From Sulfurimonas sp. (GTDB taxonomy: Bacteria > Campylobacterota > Campylobacteria > Campylobacterales > Sulfurimonadaceae): DNA of 64,000 nt. Shown piece after piece: positions 17,669-27,478 of the stretch. The first letter of the stretch is position 1. Every line of letters begins with the position of its first letter. Under the pieces are notes generated by a model that searched no databases, was not told where the DNA came from, and saw only the letters and a list, made by a program, of their open reading frames with translations. The stretch is from positions 1 to 64,000 of the forward strand of contig JAQTZE010000005.1 of assembly GCA_028687935.1 (NCBI GenBank). Direction: 5' to 3'. A program made the translations under genes and the position numbers.

Positions 17669-18370
17669 ATGATAAAAACATTCTTAATCCTTCTAAGTTT
17701 TGAAATTTACCTCTTTGCGTCACAGCAAATAATACTTGTTGTTGCTGATGATTTTCAAACGCCCAAAGCAAATCTTCTCTCTTATGAAGATGGTAAAAAA
17801 GTTTTTGACACTGTAGCAGTAAATATCGGTAGGAATGGTTTGGCTTGGGGTCTAGGAGAGGTAGAACTTACGAAAAAACGCGATGAACCGCTGAAATACG
17901 AAGGGGATGGGAAGTCTCCTGCAGGCATCTTTAAACTCACAGACATATATGGCTATAAGAAAGAGTCAAATTTTAAGATGCCTTATTTGTATGCATCAGA
18001 GAAGCTGATTTGTGTGGATGAGAGCGATTCTCTCTTCTACAACCATCTTATCCAAATGAATGGAGATGAAAAAAGTTTTGAGTATATGAAACGCAAGGAT
18101 GGCCAGTACGAACTCGGAATTGTTGTAGCACACAATAAAAATGCAGTTACAAACAGAGGTTCGTGTATATTTTTACATATAAAAAAGTCTGAAGAAGCAT
18201 CCACTGCAGGATGTAGCGCGATGCGTTTAGATGAGATACAGAAGATAAGTAGCTGGCTTGATAAAAGCAAAAATCCAATTTTGATTCAGATACCAAAATC
18301 TTCATCCAAAGAGATTATAAAGTTGTACCCAGAGCTCAAAGAGTCTGAGCTTTTACAAGAAGAGGATTAA
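17669..18370 (+). CDS. Exported L,D-transpeptidase-family (YkuD) protein
   Basis: With the ATG at 17669 the protein has 233 residues and begins directly with a signal peptide (MIKTFLILLSFEIYLF); an upstream TTG at 17648 would add seven residues without benefit. The catalytic YkuD region is intact, with a His about 13 residues before the Cys in STAGCSAMR. Such enzymes crosslink or trim peptidoglycan, and in Helicobacter relatives are linked to cell shape. It stands alone, convergent with argS with a 4-bp overlap. The ribosome site is weak. Confidence 0.85.
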   Translation: MIKTFLILLSFEIYLFASQQIILVVADDFQTPKANLLSYEDGKKVFDTVAVNIGRNGLAWGLGEVELTKKRDEPLKYEGDGKSPAGIFKLTDIYGYKKESNFKMPYLYASEKLICVDESDSLFYNHLIQMNGDEKSFEYMKRKDGQYELGIVVAHNKNAVTNRGSCIFLHIKKSEEASTAGCSAMRLDEIQKISSWLDKSKNPILIQIPKSSSKEIIKLYPELKESELLQEED

Positions 18371-19962
18371 AGCTCTTCTTTACTCATTTTGTCTTTTGCT
18401 TCTATACCCATAAGGCCAAGACCTGTTTTGATTGAAAGCGCTACAACAAGCAGAAGTTTTAAAAGTTTTGCCTCATCTTCTGTCCCAATGATACGAACAT
18501 CATAATAAAACTTATGCAGTGCCGCTGCTAAAGATTTCAGATAATCAGGCAGTTTTTGTACTTGACGAGAGGTAAATGCGTCTTCGATGACTTCTGGTAA
18601 GAGAAGTGCATCAAAAAGCAAGCTGTCTGCGTTTTCACCAAGTCCTTTGAGGCTTGAAGCAAGAATAGCATCGACGCTCATATCACTCTTCGCAAGTAGC
18701 GTTTGTATCCTTGCATGCGCATATTGGATATAAAATATAGGGTTTGAGCTGTCCTGTTTTTTAAACTCAGCAAGATCAAATTCAAGTGCAGTATCGCACT
18801 TTTTCGAAGCAAAGATAAAACGCAGTGCATCCGAGCCTATCTCTTCGACAATATCACTCATCAAAATAACATTTCCAGCACGCTTGCTCATCTTGTACGG
18901 TTCGCCATCTTTGAGTAGACTTACCATCTGAGAAAGCAATACTTCAAGTTTTTTTGCGTCATAACCTAAGAACTCTATCGCTGCGTTTACACGAGGAATA
19001 TAGCCGTGGTGATCAGCACCCCAAATATTGATATAGTGATCATAGCCGCGTTCAAATTTTTGGTTGTGGTAGACGATATCACCCGCAAGATATGTAGGTC
19101 TACCATCTTCACGAACAACAACTCTATCATGGTCATCGCCCTTGCTCTCAGAAGCAATCCACATCTTGCCCTCTTTTTCATAAACGCTCTCACCCATTTT
19201 TTTCATGACTCTATCCCAGTCATTATAAAGTGAAGATTCATTGACAAAAGTATCAAAGTGAATATTTGTATTTGCTAAAGTCTCTACAACGAGGTCCATA
19301 ACACCATCTTTAGCCCACAGCGCAAGCTCTTTTTGACGGCTCTCATCGCTGAGTATTTCGATGCCAAATTTCTCAATAGCGCCTGTAACTAAAGGAGCAA
19401 GATATTCCCCTCTATAATAGCTCTCAGGATACTCTACCTCTTCTTTAAGTACGTTTGCACGTCCTTCAAGCTGGATAGAGAGTCCAAGAAGATCTATCTG
19501 ATTTCCTGCATCATTAACATAGTACTCAGCAGTGATATCATAGCCCAAATGCTTCGCAAGTCTATAAAGTGTATCACCATAAACAGCGCCTCTTGCATGC
19601 CCAATATGTAGAGGTCCGGTAGGGTTTGCGCTAACAAATTCTAAGAGGATTTTTTCACTATTTTCTTGCTTGCCAAACGCAGTAGGATGTTCTAGTGCCC
19701 ATGCAGCATACTCGCTGAGAAAATTTTCACTTAAACGGAAATTGAGGTAGCCTTTGACAGATTCTACTTTAGAGAAAAATTCATTTTCATCAAAAGAAGA
19801 TGCTAACTCTTCAGCGATAGCCATAGGGGATTTTTTCAATTCTTTTGCTAGAGAAAATGCGATGGGAGTAGCAAAATGGCCAAAAGAACGATCTTTTGGC
19901 TTCTCTAAAACAACTTCACGACCAAATTTTTCACGCAATAGCGTCGATACTCGTTGTTTCAA
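18367..19962 (-). CDS. argS: Arginyl-tRNA synthetase
   Basis: This is a 531-residue class I aminoacyl-tRNA synthetase that charges tRNA-Arg. It has an N-terminal additional domain, HIGHARGAVYGD near residue 118, the KMSKRAGN signature near 355, and an anticodon-binding domain ending in the usual hydrophobic C-terminus with FYYDVRI. Length is normal for Campylobacterota. It follows tatA by 3 bp in the conserved order ChePep-gmk-tatA-argS also seen in Helicobacter pylori. Confidence 0.97.
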   Translation of the reverse strand: MKQRVSTLLREKFGREVVLEKPKDRSFGHFATPIAFSLAKELKKSPMAIAEELASSFDENEFFSKVESVKGYLNFRLSENFLSEYAAWALEHPTAFGKQENSEKILLEFVSANPTGPLHIGHARGAVYGDTLYRLAKHLGYDITAEYYVNDAGNQIDLLGLSIQLEGRANVLKEEVEYPESYYRGEYLAPLVTGAIEKFGIEILSDESRQKELALWAKDGVMDLVVETLANTNIHFDTFVNESSLYNDWDRVMKKMGESVYEKEGKMWIASESKGDDHDRVVVREDGRPTYLAGDIVYHNQKFERGYDHYINIWGADHHGYIPRVNAAIEFLGYDAKKLEVLLSQMVSLLKDGEPYKMSKRAGNVILMSDIVEEIGSDALRFIFASKKCDTALEFDLAEFKKQDSSNPIFYIQYAHARIQTLLAKSDMSVDAILASSLKGLGENADSLLFDALLLPEVIEDAFTSRQVQKLPDYLKSLAAALHKFYYDVRIIGTEDEAKLLKLLLVVALSIKTGLGLMGIEAKDKMSKEEL

Positions 19963-19965
19963 TTG

Positions 19966-20199
19966 TTATGCTTGTGTAGTAGTTTTTGGAGCTTCTTTAG
20001 AAGCTGTTTCTTCGTTTGCTTCTACTTTTTTAGGAGCTTCTGCTGCTGTTTTTTCAGGAGCATCGTCTTTCATTTCAGACTTGAAGTTTTTGATTCCTTG
20101 ACCGATTCCTTTTGCAAGATCTGGTATCTTTTTCGCACCAAATAACAAAACGATAATTCCGAAGATTACTAATAATTCCATTCCACTAGGTACGCCCAT
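19966..20199 (-). CDS. tatA: Twin-arginine translocase subunit TatA
   Basis: This 77-residue protein has a short N-terminal membrane helix (MELLVIFGIIVLLFGAKKIPDL) with the TatA hinge Phe-Gly, an amphipathic helix up to about residue 42, then a charged Ala/Lys/Glu-rich tail. TatA oligomerises to form the pore for folded proteins bearing RR signals. The gene lies alone between gmk and argS; tatB and tatC are not in the window. Confidence 0.93.
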   Translation of the reverse strand: MGVPSGMELLVIFGIIVLLFGAKKIPDLAKGIGQGIKNFKSEMKDDAPEKTAAEAPKKVEANEETASKEAPKTTTQA

Positions 20200-20279
20200 G
20201 TATAAGTCCTTTTTTTCAATATAATTGCTGAGAGTATATCTACTCTTTGCTGTAACTACTCTTATCGTAAATAATTACG

Positions 20280-20903
20280 CTAAATATCTTCCCACTCTTG
20301 CACAAATGCATTGATTCTGTCATTTGGAATCTTCAATCTTGCAGTAATAGCAATTTGTTTGAGTACATCGGCAGCTGTCTCTATTTTATCATTAATGATA
20401 AGATAGTCATACTCTGAGATTCTTTGAATTTCTCGTTTTGCCATTTTTACACGTGCTTCTATCACTTCATCTGAGTCAGTTAAGCGACCTTTTAAACGGC
20501 GTTCTAGTTCAGAGAGTGAAGGTGGTGAGATAAAGACTGAAGTGGTAATATCCCCGAGTCTATTATTGACAGCTGTATTTCCTTGAACATCAATATCAAA
20601 AATGACTAGTTTACCCTCACTCAAAGCTTTTTTAACTGGTTTGAGCGAAGTGCCATAGTAATTCCCATGAACAAATGCATACTCTAAAAAATTATCTTCT
20701 GCTATATCTTTTTTGAACTCTTCAAGAGTGACAAAGTGGTAATGAACACCCTCTTCTTCACCATTTCTCATCGGGCGTGTCGTCGTTGATATTGAAAAAT
20801 AATATTCCCCAATATCATTGACTATTTTGTTAATGAGTGAACTTTTCCCAGCCCCGCTTGGGCCTGAAAGCACTAACACTACACCATTTTTCTCTATAAT
20901 CAT
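20280..20903 (-). CDS. gmk: Guanylate kinase
   Basis: This 207-residue cytoplasmic enzyme phosphorylates GMP to GDP. The P-loop is SGPSGAGKSSL near residues 13-23, followed by the GMP-binding STTTRPMRNGEEEGVHYHF segment and the lid Arg-rich GRLTDSDEVIEAR. It overlaps the upstream ChePep gene by 4 bp, so the two are probably co-translated. Confidence 0.97.
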   Translation of the reverse strand: MIIEKNGVVLVLSGPSGAGKSSLINKIVNDIGEYYFSISTTTRPMRNGEEEGVHYHFVTLEEFKKDIAEDNFLEYAFVHGNYYGTSLKPVKKALSEGKLVIFDIDVQGNTAVNNRLGDITTSVFISPPSLSELERRLKGRLTDSDEVIEARVKMAKREIQRISEYDYLIINDKIETAADVLKQIAITARLKIPNDRINAFVQEWEDI

Positions 20904-22555
20904 TTTTTATCACCAAGAGTGATATTGATACTAATTTGCATGCCCTTAAGTGAAGCTGCGACTTTTTTGTCACTCAGTGCTGCTAAAAGATTTTTGAGTG
21001 CTGCAACACCCTCGAGTTCCTCTTCATCTTCCAAAACATCACTCTGCAGTTCTTCCAAAGAGTTTTCATCTCCACTCTCTTCTATCTCTTGCGCATCAAG
21101 TGTTTCAAAATCTTCCTCGGCTATCTCTTCAAGCAGATCTTGATCTACTTCTTCCTCGACTGCCTCACCGACTGCAAGCTTCAGATCTCTTTGCTTGATT
21201 GAAGCAAACATATCTTCTGTCTCTACATCCTCATCTTCAGTGAGCTCTGAGATCTCTTCATCGAGCTCTATCTCTTCTTCCAAATCTTCATTAGTGAGCC
21301 CAGACATCGCCTCTTCTATTTTCGCTTCAAGCTCTGTATCATCAATATCTTCATCCTGCATATCATCAAACGCAGCAGACTCGTCCAATGCATCTTCTGT
21401 GCTTTGAGAGATCTCATCTTCTGTTTGCGTATCCACTAGCTCATCATCAAAGCTACTCTCGAGTACATCTTCGTCTGATTCATCTTCGAGTATATCATCC
21501 AGTGTATCCAGCTCGTCATCTTCAATTTTAGAAGCACTCTCTTCAGACAGGACATCTTCCAGTTCATCTTCAAAATCATTCTCAAGGTCATCTTCTTCAC
21601 TTCTAGAAGCGCTCTCTTCAGGTAAGCTTTCTTCTAGCTCCTCTTCAAAGCTACTTTCAAAATCATCTTCAAGATCATCTTCACTCGGCTCTTCTTCTGC
21701 TATATCTTCAAGTACACTCAGTTCATCTTCGCCTTCATCTTCAAGACCTTGAAGCTCTTGGTCTAAATCTTCAAACGCAAGATCTAATTCGTCATCCTCG
21801 TTATCTGTATCGTCCAAAAGATCTTGAACTTCCCGAAGCTCTTCTTTGTCAAGTACGCCTTTAGAAGAGAGCTCACCTTCATCTTCAAGCAGAGCCTCAT
21901 CCAAATCAAAATCACTTAATTTTTCACTATCTTCTTTAGTTATATCTTCTGCATCCGTTTCATCAAGAATAAGCTCTTCAATATCGTCAAGATCATCCAA
22001 TGAGGCATCATCGCTGCCAAGATCTTCCAGAGTATCCAATTCACCCAGATCGTCAAGCTCACCTAAATCATCTAAGTCGTCAAGTGTACCCAATTCATTA
22101 AAGTCATCAAGCTCGCCCAGTTCATCTCCATCTAAGACATCATCCAAACCAGTAAGCTCTTCAAGATCATCCTCAAACAATCCTGCTACTTCCATATCTG
22201 AAGTTACATTATTACTCGTTGTGCTAGGAGAATCTTTGAGTTCTTTGTTTATAAAGGCAAAGAGCTCTACAAGGTCTGTAGGTAAAAATGGCTTTTTGAT
22301 AGCGTTTGTAAAACTAAGAGGAAGTTCTGTATTTTTAGCCATAATAAAGAGAGACTTTTGAAAAGCTATCTTTGTTTGAAGCGCTTCAAGTAAGCCATCA
22401 CTGTAGAGAGCATCATCAACCACAACTAAGTCATATGCACCATCAACTACTTCTTCTACTGAGTGTACTGCGTCTAACTCATCTGAAGTTTTTTGTGCAC
22501 TGAGTGTAACTAATTTACTAACTACTGGATTGTCATTTAAAAGCAGTATTTTCAC
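20900..22555 (-). CDS. chePep: ChePep-like acidic chemotaxis regulator (poly-E-rich protein)
   Basis: This 551-residue cytoplasmic protein begins with a receiver-like domain (about 1-110; KILLLNDNPVVSKLV start, conserved Lys-Pro near 90). An extremely Asp/Glu-rich low-complexity region of roughly 380 residues follows, with imprecise internal repeats (for example LDDLDDLGELDDLGEL and two EESAS-containing blocks). It ends in a conserved ~50-residue domain. Layout and position upstream of gmk-tatA-argS match H. pylori HP0322 (ChePep), which localises at the flagellar pole and acts with CheZ to control reversals. A CheZ homologue occurs at 50.5-51.2 kb. Long reverse-strand frames here are shadows of the acidic codons. 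Confidence 0.85.
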   Translation of the reverse strand: MKILLLNDNPVVSKLVTLSAQKTSDELDAVHSVEEVVDGAYDLVVVDDALYSDGLLEALQTKIAFQKSLFIMAKNTELPLSFTNAIKKPFLPTDLVELFAFINKELKDSPSTTSNNVTSDMEVAGLFEDDLEELTGLDDVLDGDELGELDDFNELGTLDDLDDLGELDDLGELDTLEDLGSDDASLDDLDDIEELILDETDAEDITKEDSEKLSDFDLDEALLEDEGELSSKGVLDKEELREVQDLLDDTDNEDDELDLAFEDLDQELQGLEDEGEDELSVLEDIAEEEPSEDDLEDDFESSFEEELEESLPEESASRSEEDDLENDFEDELEDVLSEESASKIEDDELDTLDDILEDESDEDVLESSFDDELVDTQTEDEISQSTEDALDESAAFDDMQDEDIDDTELEAKIEEAMSGLTNEDLEEEIELDEEISELTEDEDVETEDMFASIKQRDLKLAVGEAVEEEVDQDLLEEIAEEDFETLDAQEIEESGDENSLEELQSDVLEDEEELEGVAALKNLLAALSDKKVAASLKGMQISINITLGDKK

Positions 22556-22623
22556 TTTTATTCCTTATGCGGCTCTTTTGACATTATTGTAGCTAAATAA
22601 GCACTCTCTAGCAATACTTAGGA

Positions 22624-23388
22624 CTAAAAAAACATCCCTAAAGCATTAAACGCATCTTGCATCTGTGTCTTTAAAATCAGCATAGTAGCTGTTAAGGTAG
22701 CTATAATAACCGCAAAAGAAAGCATAATTTTTATAGGAAAGCCTATGACCAAAAGGTTAAACTGTGGCATAGTTTTCATAAGCATACCAAATATTATATC
22801 CGCAAGTAAAGTAAGGGCTATAATAGGAAACGCAATCATAAAACCAACCATAAACATATTGGCAGTTGCATGCATAAGATAGTTAAAAAAATTGGGTGTC
22901 ATCAAAAATCCACCTAAGGGAATCTTGCTCAAAGAGCCATCAATAAAGAGTAGAATCCAGTGATGCATATCCATAGCAAGAAGTATCATAAGCCCTAAAA
23001 GAGATAAAAACTGGGAGATAATAGGCATAGAGACACCTGTCTGTGGATCGATAGCACTCGCAAGAGAAAATCCCATTGCATACGATATCTGCCCACCAGC
23101 GAAGGTAATAACATTGTAAGATATAAGTAGAATAAGGCCTATCGCAAGACCAAAAATAAACTCACTTAAGATAGCTAAAACAATACTTGGAACTGTTATC
23201 GCGATAGTTAAAGGAGGCATGGACGAGTAGAAAAAAACAGCAAAGAAAAAGGCCATTGCAGCTTTAATCGTCATAGGTACGTTTTGGTGAGAAAATATAG
23301 GGGTAGCTATAAAAAGTGCAGCCATACGAAAAAAAAGTAGGACAAAACCAACCATATAATTCTCGGTAAATACCTCTGCCCAGCTCAT
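22624..23388 (-). CDS. fliR: Flagellar export apparatus protein FliR
   Basis: This 254-residue membrane protein has about six hydrophobic segments and family landmarks including RMAALFIATPIFS near the start, SYAMGFSLASAIDPQTG in the middle, and PQFNLLVIGFPIKIMLSF near the end. FliR builds the FliPQR gate of the flagellar type III export apparatus. It lies 68 bp upstream of the ChePep gene in the same direction, adding a second motility gene to this unit. Confidence 0.95.
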   Translation of the reverse strand: MSWAEVFTENYMVGFVLLFFRMAALFIATPIFSHQNVPMTIKAAMAFFFAVFFYSSMPPLTIAITVPSIVLAILSEFIFGLAIGLILLISYNVITFAGGQISYAMGFSLASAIDPQTGVSMPIISQFLSLLGLMILLAMDMHHWILLFIDGSLSKIPLGGFLMTPNFFNYLMHATANMFMVGFMIAFPIIALTLLADIIFGMLMKTMPQFNLLVIGFPIKIMLSFAVIIATLTATMLILKTQMQDAFNALGMFF

Positions 23389-23417
23389 ATTAGCCTCTTA
23401 TCTCATGAGACGAAAAA

Positions 23418-24062
23418 TCATTTTACAAGCTCAAGCTTTTTATTTTCAAGCCTGTAAACCCTTTTGCACATATGCGCTAACGTCTCATCATGTGTTACAA
23501 GCACCATTGCTGCTGCATTTGTCTCCAGATACTCAAAGAAAAGATCCATTACTTCGCCTGCTGTTTTTTTATCAAGATTTCCAGTTGGTTCATCTGCAAA
23601 AATAATACGCGGCTGTTTTGTCAGAACGCGCGCTATAGAGACGCGTTGTTGTTGCCCACCTGAGAGTTCGGTTACTTTTTGCTTGATACAGGTATCTATC
23701 CCCAGTTTTTGCAGCAAGTTTTCGTCAATATTTCGCTCCGAAAGTATCGCTGCAACTTCAAGATTTTCATAAGCACTAAAACCCTTAAAAAGGTAATGTG
23801 ACTGAAAAACAAGGCCAAGAGATTCGCGTTTTATTTGGGAGAGTTTTTTTTCTTTGAGCTTTGCGGTATCTTCACCAAAAAGTGATACAGAGCCACTTTG
23901 TGCTTTTAGAAGTGTTGATAATATATGTAATAATGTAGACTTGCCACTTCCACTTGCACCTATAATAGCGATAGATTCTCTCTCATGGAGTTCAAGAGAG
24001 ACGTCACTGAAAAGTTCATACTCAAAAGTATGGGATATATTTTTTGCGGATAATAAATTCAT
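23418..24062 (-). CDS. lolD: ABC transporter ATPase, LolD/MacB-like
   Basis: This 214-residue cytoplasmic ATPase has Walker [12 protein letters not shown] near residue 36, Q-loop LVFQSHYLF, signature [13 protein letters not shown] near 135 and Walker [13 protein letters not shown]. The sequence is of the LolD/FtsE/MacB subgroup, which drives extraction of lipoproteins or envelope substrates. No permease gene is adjacent, so the LolD assignment is likely but not certain. Confidence 0.85.
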   Translation of the reverse strand: MNLLSAKNISHTFEYELFSDVSLELHERESIAIIGASGSGKSTLLHILSTLLKAQSGSVSLFGEDTAKLKEKKLSQIKRESLGLVFQSHYLFKGFSAYENLEVAAILSERNIDENLLQKLGIDTCIKQKVTELSGGQQQRVSIARVLTKQPRIIFADEPTGNLDKKTAGEVMDLFFEYLETNAAAMVLVTHDETLAHMCKRVYRLENKKLELVK

Positions 24063-24079
24063 AAGAGGATTATATCCAA

Positions 24080-25282
24080 TTATGCCCCTTTGGAAAATAT
24101 CTTTTTACTTCCTCTACTTGAACGCAAAAACAAACTTTGAGAGTACATCTTCTCTACTATTTTTTTGAGTACATAGCCAAGGTAGCCATCGACATAAAAA
24201 CCAAATATTTTCCCCACAGCATAACGTCTACCGAGGGCTATGAGTATACCTCTGGATTTGATTGTGACTTTTTGGAGTGCTTTATTTTTGATGCTGTTTG
24301 TTATATTTTTCGCAGCCAATTCTGCCATCTGTTCTGCCACATCCGCAGTTGGTGCAACAAGCACACCATCATTGTAAATTGCAGAGCAGTCTCCTACAGC
24401 ATAGGCATTTTCATACCCTTGTATTTGCATATATTCGTTGATAGCGAGATGCCCTCGTCTATCTTTTGGCACATCCAAATCGTAGACAAGTCCTTTTGGT
24501 TCCACACCACCCGTAAAGATCATAAAATCCATTGGTAAGATTTCTCCGCTACTGAGGTGTACGCTATCTTCTTTGACTTCAATAACTTTTCTACCATCTT
24601 TGATGATAACTTCAAGCTCATGGAGGCGTTTGATAGAAGCTTCCACCAAGAAATCATCGATGCCTGGGAGAATTCTCTCATAGGCATCAATAAGAACGAT
24701 ATTGAGTTTTCTACATAAAAAGTTGTTTTCCCTGTAAAACTCGCGTGAAAAGGAAGCCATCTGTGCCGCGACTTCAACACCGCTGAGCCCTGCTCCAGCG
24801 ACTATAATATTGAGTGCTTTACAGTAAGTACCCTCTTCTTCTATTTTATTAAAAAGTGAAAGTTCAAATTTTTGCTTGAAATAAAGTGCTCTATAAAGTG
24901 CTTTAATACCGTGAGCATACTTCTTTAACCCTATAATAGAGTCAAAAAACTTTGTTCGTGAACCTACTGCTACGATAACATAGTCATAATCATAACTCTG
25001 TTCTTGTGTGAGTACTTTTTTTGCATCGAAATCTATAGATGTAACTTTTTGCTTGTAAAACGCAACATGAGCGCCAAAACCTGCACATAAAGTAAACAGA
25101 TCTACAGTGATTTTAGAAAAGTCATTTTCATTTGCTATGAAGCCGTAGACTTCTGTTTGCATATAATGATAAGGGTGATCGTCAAGAAGAATGATTTCGT
25201 TGGATGTATCTTTGCTGAGTTTTTCGAGTGCTCGTATACCAGCATAACCGCCGCCGATGATAATTATTTTATTTTTTTTCAA
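24080..25282 (-). CDS. NDH-2-like FAD-dependent oxidoreductase
   Basis: This 400-residue two-dinucleotide-fold flavoprotein has an FAD motif near the N-terminus (IIIGGGYAGIRAL), a second GxGxSG motif for NAD(P)H (VAGAGLSGVEVA near 165), and the C-terminal FAD contact AYAVGDCSA. It has the C-terminal region of type II NADH dehydrogenases or related sulfide:quinone oxidoreductases. The cysteine pair of sulfide:quinone oxidoreductase is not evident, so NADH:quinone oxidoreductase is favoured. The start is TTG at 25282 with only a weak ribosome site. Confidence 0.75.
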   Translation of the reverse strand: MKKNKIIIIGGGYAGIRALEKLSKDTSNEIILLDDHPYHYMQTEVYGFIANENDFSKITVDLFTLCAGFGAHVAFYKQKVTSIDFDAKKVLTQEQSYDYDYVIVAVGSRTKFFDSIIGLKKYAHGIKALYRALYFKQKFELSLFNKIEEEGTYCKALNIIVAGAGLSGVEVAAQMASFSREFYRENNFLCRKLNIVLIDAYERILPGIDDFLVEASIKRLHELEVIIKDGRKVIEVKEDSVHLSSGEILPMDFMIFTGGVEPKGLVYDLDVPKDRRGHLAINEYMQIQGYENAYAVGDCSAIYNDGVLVAPTADVAEQMAELAAKNITNSIKNKALQKVTIKSRGILIALGRRYAVGKIFGFYVDGYLGYVLKKIVEKMYSQSLFLRSSRGSKKIFSKGA

Positions 25283-25304
25283 TAGGGAGTTCTTTCAGGA
25301 GGTA

Positions 25305-25327
25305 GAGTTAAGGAAAATTCCTTAACT
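25305..25327. terminator. Stem-loop at the end of tsf
   Basis: A perfect 11-bp inverted repeat (GAGTTAAGGAA / TTCCTTAACTC, 2-nt centre) overlaps the tsf stop codon. No T-run follows in the tsf direction, so it may stabilise the 3' end as well as terminate. Confidence 0.65.
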
Positions 25328-26374
25328 CATTTGTGCTGCTACTTCAGCAGCAAAGTCATCGACTTTTTTCTCTATACCTTCACCAACTTCAAGACGGATG
25401 AAATCTACGATTTCAGCAGTTCCGCCAAGTGCTTTAGCAGCTTCACTTACAGCCTCAGCAACTGTAAATTTGTCATTTAAAACGTAAGTTTGATCTAATA
25501 AAGCTTGCTCTTTGTCAAGAGTCGTATTATCATCGATAAAACGTGCTAATGAACCAGGAACAATTTTATCCCAGATTTGTTCTGGTTTACCTTGCTCTTT
25601 AAGTGTTGCTTTGATATCTGCTTCAGCTTGTGCTAAAACAGCGTCTGACAATTGGCTCATAGAGATGTACTGAGGTACATTTTTAAGAGTTTTTTTCAAA
25701 CGAGAAAGTTCTTCGTTCTCTTTTTTGATAGCTTCGATTCTTCCAACAGTCTCAGATGCAACATACGCAGCATCAAAATCTTTGTAAGACAAAGTTGTAG
25801 GTTTCATCGCAGAAGCGTGCATCGCAACTTGTTTAAGCGTATCTCTAAGAGCTGTAGCAGTTTTTGCACTGTCACATTTTGCTTTCACGATAACAGCAAT
25901 ACGGTTGTTCGAGTGAACGTATCCGTTAATTGCTACAGTATCATCATCAGCAAGAAGATTACCAAAACGGCGAAGTTCGATCTTCTCACCGATTTTAGCT
26001 ACTGATTCATTGAAACTTGCACCAAAAGAAGATGCTTTTACTGTTTCAACATCAGCAGGACTTGTTGTAAAGATTTCTTCAGTTGTTCTCAAAACAAGAT
26101 TTTGGAAACCTTCATTTTGTGCAACGAAGTCTGTTTCAGAGTTGATCTCAACTACAGTCGCTTTAGAAAAATCGTCAGCTATTTTAAGTCCAACAAGACC
26201 TTCAGCTGCGACTCTATCTGATTTGTTTGCCGCTTTAGCGATACCACGTTCTTTTAACCACTCAGTAGCTTTCGCCATATCGCCTTCGTTTTCAACTAAA
26301 GCTTTTTTACAATCCATCATCGGAGCATCAGTTGCAGTTCTGAGCTCTTTTACCATTGCTGCTGTAATATCCAT
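25322..26374 (-). CDS. tsf: Translation elongation factor Ts
   Basis: This 350-residue guanine-nucleotide exchange factor for EF-Tu has an N-terminal UBA-like domain with the signature [18 protein letters not shown] and, after it, the second signature [13 protein letters not shown]. It is longer than the E. coli protein, as usual for Campylobacterota, with two core subdomains. It begins 2 bp after rpsB and is surely co-transcribed with it. The rpsB-tsf pair contains none of the dispersed AAACGCA motifs. Confidence 0.98.
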   Translation of the reverse strand: MDITAAMVKELRTATDAPMMDCKKALVENEGDMAKATEWLKERGIAKAANKSDRVAAEGLVGLKIADDFSKATVVEINSETDFVAQNEGFQNLVLRTTEEIFTTSPADVETVKASSFGASFNESVAKIGEKIELRRFGNLLADDDTVAINGYVHSNNRIAVIVKAKCDSAKTATALRDTLKQVAMHASAMKPTTLSYKDFDAAYVASETVGRIEAIKKENEELSRLKKTLKNVPQYISMSQLSDAVLAQAEADIKATLKEQGKPEQIWDKIVPGSLARFIDDNTTLDKEQALLDQTYVLNDKFTVAEAVSEAAKALGGTAEIVDFIRLEVGEGIEKKVDDFAAEVAAQMS

Positions 26375-26376
26375 GA

Positions 26377-27120
26377 TTATGCTTCCTCTGTTTCTTCTAC
26401 TTGTTCTGCCATTTCTTCAGCAACATCTTTTACAGCGCCGCCAGCGATAGCTTTACCTTCATTGATTGCTTCAGTCATTTCGCGACAGAAAAGTTGGATA
26501 GAACGGATAGCATCATCATTCCCTGGGATTGGGTAAGTGATAAGATCTGGATCACAGTTTGTATCAAGTGGAGCAACAACTGGGATATTCAAACAACGAG
26601 CTTCTAAAACTGCGATGTGTTCTTTTGCAGCGTCAACTACGAAAAGCATATCTGGAAGTTTTTTCATATTACGGATACCACCAAAATATACTTCTAGTTT
26701 TTCTTTTTGACGAGCAAGCATTAATGCTTCTTTTTTCGTTAAAAGATCGATTTGACCGTTTTCTTGCATTTCAGTGATTACGTCAAGTTTACGGATTGAT
26801 TTTTGGATTGTTGGGAAGTTTGTAAGCATACCACCTAACCATCTGTTATCAACGTATGGCATACCACAAGCAATTGCAGCATCTCTTACTGATTGACGTG
26901 CTTGTTTTTTAGTACCAACGAATAAAACTGTTTGACCTTCAGCTGCAGCATCTACAACGATTTGGTACGTGTTACGGAAGTAACGTAAAGTTTTTTGTAA
27001 GTCAATAATATGGATGTTTTTACGAACACCAAATATAAACTTTTTCATTTTCGGGTTCCAACGACGTGTTTGGTGTCCGAAGTGTACACCACATTCTAAT
27101 AAGTCTTTCATAGTTACCAT
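26377..27120 (-). CDS. rpsB: Ribosomal protein S2
   Basis: This 247-residue small-subunit ribosomal protein has the signature [19 protein letters not shown] at the N-terminus and DLLFVVD-like [13 protein letters not shown] and [15 protein letters not shown] later. It ends in an acidic tail. A ~140-nt leader precedes it, with structured sequence next to the start, consistent with translational autocontrol known for many rpsB leaders. Confidence 0.98.
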   Translation of the reverse strand: MVTMKDLLECGVHFGHQTRRWNPKMKKFIFGVRKNIHIIDLQKTLRYFRNTYQIVVDAAAEGQTVLFVGTKKQARQSVRDAAIACGMPYVDNRWLGGMLTNFPTIQKSIRKLDVITEMQENGQIDLLTKKEALMLARQKEKLEVYFGGIRNMKKLPDMLFVVDAAKEHIAVLEARCLNIPVVAPLDTNCDPDLITYPIPGNDDAIRSIQLFCREMTEAINEGKAIAGGAVKDVAEEMAEQVEETEEA

Positions 27121-27133
27121 AGGGTATCCTTAA

Positions 27134-27170
27134 GGGCTTTTTCAGCCAAAATTTGTCAGTTAGCTTTGGC
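27134..27170 (-). promoter_or_regulatory. rpsB leader with mutually exclusive hairpins
   Basis: Read on the minus strand, GCCAAA (27170-27165) can pair with TTTGGC (27150-27145). The same GGC region can instead pair forward with AGCC just before the AAGGAT ribosome site (GGCT at 27147-27144, AGCC at 27138-27135). The two stems share bases, so only one can form at a time. Confidence 0.5.
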
Positions 27171-27268
27171 AATGTCGAACAATTATCCCCTAAAAAGAGG
27201 GTTGCACTGACTTTTGACACATACCTGTTAATATTTTCAGATGCATATAGCAAAAGAAAAATCCGCGA

Positions 27269-27274
27269 ATTGTA
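27269..27274 (-). promoter_or_regulatory. Candidate rpsB -10 element
   Basis: TACAAT on the minus strand, about 150 bp upstream of the rpsB start and preceded by T-rich sequence, is the best -10 candidate for rpsB-tsf. Confidence 0.4.
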
Positions 27275-27478
27275 CTTAAAATATATTTAAAAAGAGCTTT
27301 TTATCTTAAAGGGGATTCTCAAACGCAGTGCTTTGTGAAAGTGTTACGTATAAATAAAAATTATACTTATTTACCATTCGTTTAAAATTACTTTTATCTA
27401 CTCTTATGTATAGTATCACAGAAATAATATAAAAAAGTGTTATCTTTGTAACAATTTTTTGTCAAAAAAAGGGAAAAT

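Larger units (their letters stand above)
27121..27478. other. Divergent regulatory region rpsB / porin
   Basis: This 358-bp gap has no gene. It holds the rpsB leader on the left, one AAACGCA copy at 27321-27327, and an AT-rich right half upstream of the porin. The right half has a TATAGT -10 candidate (27409-27414) and a TGTTA-N6-TAACA inverted repeat roughly 30 bp before the porin start. A GGGAAAAT ribosome site precedes the porin ATG. Confidence 0.6.

Noticed and set aside
21000-22200. Repetitive DNA that could suggest a CRISPR or tandem repeat
   Set aside because: The repeats are imprecise acidic codon runs inside ChePep with no constant repeat or unique spacers.
21846-22361. Long serine-rich frame on the plus strand inside the ChePep gene
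   Set aside because: It is the complement of Asp/Glu-rich codons; composition is a mirror of the minus-strand gene and it has no start context.
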